The notes beneath the pieces are model-generated. The model saw only the letters and a list, made by a program, of their open reading frames with translations, was not told where the DNA came from and did no database searches. Source: DASXBJ01 sp036491755 (lineage in GTDB: Bacteria; Chloroflexota; Dormibacteria; Dormibacterales; Dormibacteraceae). From it: a stretch of DNA of 31,018 bases. Location of the stretch: the NCBI GenBank assembly GCA_036491755.1, contig DASXBJ010000086.1, positions 1 through 31,018 on the forward strand, given 5' to 3'. Position 1 is the stretch's first letter; each line of letters opens with the position of its first letter. Made by a program: the position numbers and the translations under genes. Below are positions 28,789 to 31,018 of this stretch, one piece after another.

Positions 28789-29711
28789 TGAATCTCGATG
28801 GGCTGCATCCGTGGGGCGGCCTGCTGGGCGGAGGAGGGCGAGGCGAGGCGGACGCGGTGGTTGCCGGCATCGCCTACGACGGGTCGGCCGTCTATCGCAA
28901 GGGCGCCGCGTTGGCGCCGCAGCGCATCCGCAGCCTTTCGGGAGTGATGCCCCCGGTGACCGAAGACGGCACGCTGCTGAGCGGCCTTCGGATCCAGGAC
29001 ATAGGGGACCTCGACCCAGGGCTCGACATCGAGCAGGGGTGGGCCGGGGTCGCGGGCCGGCTCGCCGAGATCCCGCCGGGATCCTTCCTGACGGTGGTCG
29101 GCGGCGACCACTGCACCGCCATCGCCACGCTGGCCGCCCAGGCGCGGCGACACCCGGGCCTGGCCGTGGTATGGGTGGACGCCCACCCGGACCTGTGCGA
29201 TTACTCGCGCGGAGGTCGCTGGACCTGCGGCTGCGCGCTGCGGCGTGCGCTGGACGTGTCTGGAATCGACCCCCGCAACGTGGTGATCGCCGGCGGGCGG
29301 GATTACGACCCGGAGGAGCTCGAGTTCATCGGCGCGAACGGGTTGCTGCTGATCGGGGCTCCGCAGCTGGCGCGAGACCCATCCGGCTCCGCTCACGCCA
29401 TCGCGCAGCGTCTGGCCGGACGCCCGCTGCACATCTCCTTCGACATCGACGTCCTGGACCCGGCGTTTGCCCCGGGCACGGAGATCCCGTCGGCGGGAGG
29501 CCTGTCCTCGCGCCAGGCGCTGGACCTGCTGGCCGCGGTCACCGCCGGGCAGGAGCTCGTCGGCTTCGACCTCGTCGAGGTGTCGCCGCCGTTCGACAAC
29601 GGCGACATCACCAGCCTGGCGGCGCTCAAGCTGATCTTCGAGGTGTGGGGTATTCGCTGGCGAGCGTCGCGTGCTGCCGGCCGCGCCGCCGAGGGCCATG
29701 GAAACCGCTGA
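28785..29711 (+). CDS. Arginase/agmatinase-family ureohydrolase
   Basis: This 308-residue metal-dependent ureohydrolase has the two-manganese centre ligands visible as GGDHCT, WVDAHPDLCD (DAHxD) and SFDIDVLDPAFAPGT (DxD...DP). EVSPPFDNGDIT provides the conserved Glu. The agmatinase motif normally continues GTGTP, but here it is GTEIP, so the substrate is probably not agmatine or arginine; guanidinobutyrate- or guanidinopropionate-type substrates, or formimino compounds, are alternatives. The ATG at 28785 overlaps the MFS stop by 4 bases (ATGA), with GGAGCGCAGG upstream. The 3' end overlaps the FAD oxidase gene by 14 bases. Product: urea plus an amine (family knowledge). Confidence 0.9.
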   Translation: MMNLDGLHPWGGLLGGGGRGEADAVVAGIAYDGSAVYRKGAALAPQRIRSLSGVMPPVTEDGTLLSGLRIQDIGDLDPGLDIEQGWAGVAGRLAEIPPGSFLTVVGGDHCTAIATLAAQARRHPGLAVVWVDAHPDLCDYSRGGRWTCGCALRRALDVSGIDPRNVVIAGGRDYDPEELEFIGANGLLLIGAPQLARDPSGSAHAIAQRLAGRPLHISFDIDVLDPAFAPGTEIPSAGGLSSRQALDLLAAVTAGQELVGFDLVEVSPPFDNGDITSLAALKLIFEVWGIRWRASRAAGRAAEGHGNR

Positions 29712-30840
29712 CGTCGTCATAGCCGGTGGCGGTGTCATGGGCTGCGCCCTCGCCTACCAGCTGGCGAAGCGCAACTTGGACGTCCTCCTGCTCGAAAGAG
29801 AGACGCTCGGCTCTCAGTCCACCGGGAAGTGCGCCGGCGGCGTGCGACAGCAGTTCTCGATGGAAGCCAATGTACGGGTCCAGCGACTCTCGGTCCGGAT
29901 GCTCGAAGAGTTTGAACAGGAGACCGGCCATGCGGCAGATTTCCGGCAGATCGGGTACCTGTTCCTCCTGACGGTTCCGCAGCAGGTCGAGGAATTTCGC
30001 AACAACATGGAGATGTGGCACCGCGTCGGCCTCACCGAGGCGCGATGGGTCGACGCCGACGAAGCGGCGCGAATGGTCCCGATCCTCAACGTCGATGACG
30101 TGCTCGGCTGCACGTTCTGCCCCAGCGACGGAATAGCCAGCCCGGCCGACGTCACCTCCGGATACGCCGATGCCGCGCGCCGCCATCGAGCTCGTCTCGA
30201 AGAAGGCGTCGAGGTAGTCGGCATCGATGTCGCAGCAGGCCGTGTGCGGGCTGTGCGCACCTCGCGAGGGGACGTCGCGACTCGCGTGTTCTTCGATTGC
30301 GCCGGGGCCTGGGCCCCGTCGATCGGACTCATGGCCGGGCTCGAGATCCCGATCCTCCCGTACCGGCGCCACATCGTCGCGACCGGACCGTTTCCAGCGG
30401 TGTCTCGGAACAACCCCATGACCGTCGATTTCCGCACGTCCTTCTATTTCCATCCTGAGGGCGACGGCCTGCTATTCGGCATGAGCGATCGTGACGAGCC
30501 ACCTGGCTTCAGCACAGAGGTGAACTCGAGCTTTCTCGACAAGGTGTTCGAGGAGGCTGCGCGGCGGGCGCCGGCGCTGGTCGATGCAGGGATGAAAACC
30601 GCCTGGGCGGGGCTTTATGAAACGACGCCGGACCAGCAGGCGATCCTGGGTCCCTCGAGCGAGGTCGAAGGCTTCTGGTGCGCCGCGGGGTTCAGCGGCC
30701 ACGGCTTCATGCAGGCGCCGGCGGCGGGGCTGCTGCTGACCCAATTGCTGCTCGATCACGAGTCCGAGATCGACATCACTCCTTTCGCGATGGCGCGTTT
30801 CGCCACCGGCTCCCTGGCCAGAGAGAGGAACGTTATCTAG
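29698..30840 (+). CDS. FAD-dependent amine/amino-acid oxidoreductase (DAO family)
   Basis: This 380-residue flavoprotein is of the D-amino-acid oxidase/sarcosine oxidase/glycine oxidase group. The Rossmann start is ADVVIAGGGVMGCALAYQLAKR with the acidic residue in VLLLERE. STGKCAGGVRQQFS matches the second FAD contact of the sarcosine/proline dehydrogenase-beta branch (SSGxxxGGxRQQ). The C-terminus AAGFSGHGFMQAPAAGLLL closes the FAD site (GxSGHGFM). No typical covalent-FAD Cys or His is evident. The ATG at 29698 places the GxGxxG motif at the usual distance; GTG at 29671 would add 9 residues. It overlaps the ureohydrolase by 14 bases. Likely substrates are secondary amines or amino acids. Confidence 0.9.
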   Translation: METADVVIAGGGVMGCALAYQLAKRNLDVLLLERETLGSQSTGKCAGGVRQQFSMEANVRVQRLSVRMLEEFEQETGHAADFRQIGYLFLLTVPQQVEEFRNNMEMWHRVGLTEARWVDADEAARMVPILNVDDVLGCTFCPSDGIASPADVTSGYADAARRHRARLEEGVEVVGIDVAAGRVRAVRTSRGDVATRVFFDCAGAWAPSIGLMAGLEIPILPYRRHIVATGPFPAVSRNNPMTVDFRTSFYFHPEGDGLLFGMSDRDEPPGFSTEVNSSFLDKVFEEAARRAPALVDAGMKTAWAGLYETTPDQQAILGPSSEVEGFWCAAGFSGHGFMQAPAAGLLLTQLLLDHESEIDITPFAMARFATGSLARERNVI

Positions 30841-30862
30841 GTCGTTCCGCGCGCGAGCGGCT

Positions 30863-31018
30863 TCAGCGGCGGAAGATCAGAGCGAGGGCGATCAGCAGCA
30901 GGCCCACGAGCAAAAGCACGCCGGAGCACCCGATCTGCACGATCGTGTAGACCATCCCGCCGGTGGCGGCGTATGTCTCCTCGTACCGGGCCCTGCGGCG
31001 CCGGGTGCGCAGGGCCGC
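30863..31018 (-). CDS. C-terminal fragment of a membrane protein (runs off the window)
   Basis: The visible last 51 residues are on the minus strand and end with a TGA at 30863-30865. They begin with a basic stretch (RTRRRRARYEETY), then a membrane helix of about 27 residues, with QIGCSGVLLLVGLLLIALAL as its core, and end with IFRR. The 5' end lies beyond the window unless it starts at an internal ATG (MVYTI). The stop is convergent with the FAD oxidase gene, 22 bases apart. The polar-basic then hydrophobic layout suggests a small or tail-anchored membrane protein. I do not recognise the family. Confidence 0.45.
   Translation of the reverse strand, partial: AALRTRRRRARYEETYAATGGMVYTIVQIGCSGVLLLVGLLLIALALIFRR

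Noticed and set aside
30678..30950. Plus-strand frame of 90 codons at the end of the window
   Set aside because: It is mostly the wrong frame of the FAD oxidase and then antisense to the membrane-protein fragment.
1..31018. tRNA, rRNA, CRISPR arrays, insertion sequences, phage or attachment sites
   Set aside because: I scanned for them and saw no transposase, integrase, direct-repeat array, tRNA-like arm or rRNA segment.

Overview
The window is 31 kb of GC-rich chromosomal DNA packed with genes on both strands. It has many GTG and TTG starts, many 1-14 nt overlaps between genes, and no rRNA, tRNA, CRISPR array or insertion sequence that I can see. The gene set points to a soil-type, high-GC, probably monoderm lineage near Actinomycetota, Chloroflexota or Dormibacterota. 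The pointers are an HspR-type repressor, a HelY/Ski2-type helicase, a Rv0501 (GalE2)-like dehydrogenase, a DUF2342-type zincin and a Tat-exported lipoprotein. This placement is inferred from family memory, not from a search.

Layout. 50-1144: a small Cys/His coiled-coil protein, then an ArsR-type repressor translationally coupled to an SRPBCC protein, with a strong promoter that carries a perfect palindrome. 1205-2981 (minus): GNAT acetyltransferase, PNPOx-like flavin protein and MOSC protein, coupled. 3041-5207 (plus): methyltransferase, UbiA-like membrane protein and PAQR/hemolysin III protein. 5242-8143 (minus): MntP-like exporter, enoyl-CoA hydratase and acyl-CoA carboxylase carboxyltransferase. 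8144-8418: a long, structured intergenic region. 8419-10199 (plus): HspR-like regulator, zinc-ribbon protein and zincin metalloprotease. 10232-11474: a divergent pair, deoxyribosyltransferase-like protein and SDR. 11428-15307 (minus): DUF503, Ski2-like helicase and epimerase-like SDR. 15409-23030 (plus): a full oligopeptide ABC importer (binding protein, two permeases, two ATPases) followed directly by pyrE and a dihydroorotase. 23064-24306: a lipoprotein, a metallo-beta-lactamase-fold protein with an altered metal motif, and a 33-residue membrane protein. 24327-25411 (minus): an orphan ParA-type ATPase and a small unknown partner. 25484-30840 (plus): an apparent five-gene operon of CvpA-like protein, acyl-CoA dehydrogenase, MFS transporter, arginase-family ureohydrolase and FAD-dependent amine/amino-acid oxidase. 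30863-31018 (minus): the C-terminus of a membrane protein that runs off the window.

How they may work together. The carboxyltransferase, crotonase and acyl-CoA dehydrogenase suggest branched-chain or other acyl-CoA catabolism, but they lie in two separate operons. The peptide importer joined to pyrE/pyrC links amino-acid supply with pyrimidine synthesis. The last operon looks like uptake and breakdown of a nitrogen compound, possibly a guanidino acid.

The least ordinary features are: (1) the orphan ParA with a 99-residue partner that has a basic N-terminus and no ParB; (2) repeated -10-like hexamers 5-10 nt upstream of start codons, implying leaderless mRNAs, including two divergent gene pairs that seem to share one symmetric -10 box; (3) the structured 8144-8418 region; (4) enzyme paralogues that have lost a signature residue (MBL HxHxGH, crotonase lacking one Glu, UbiA-like protein lacking Asp residues, SDR lacking YxxxK).
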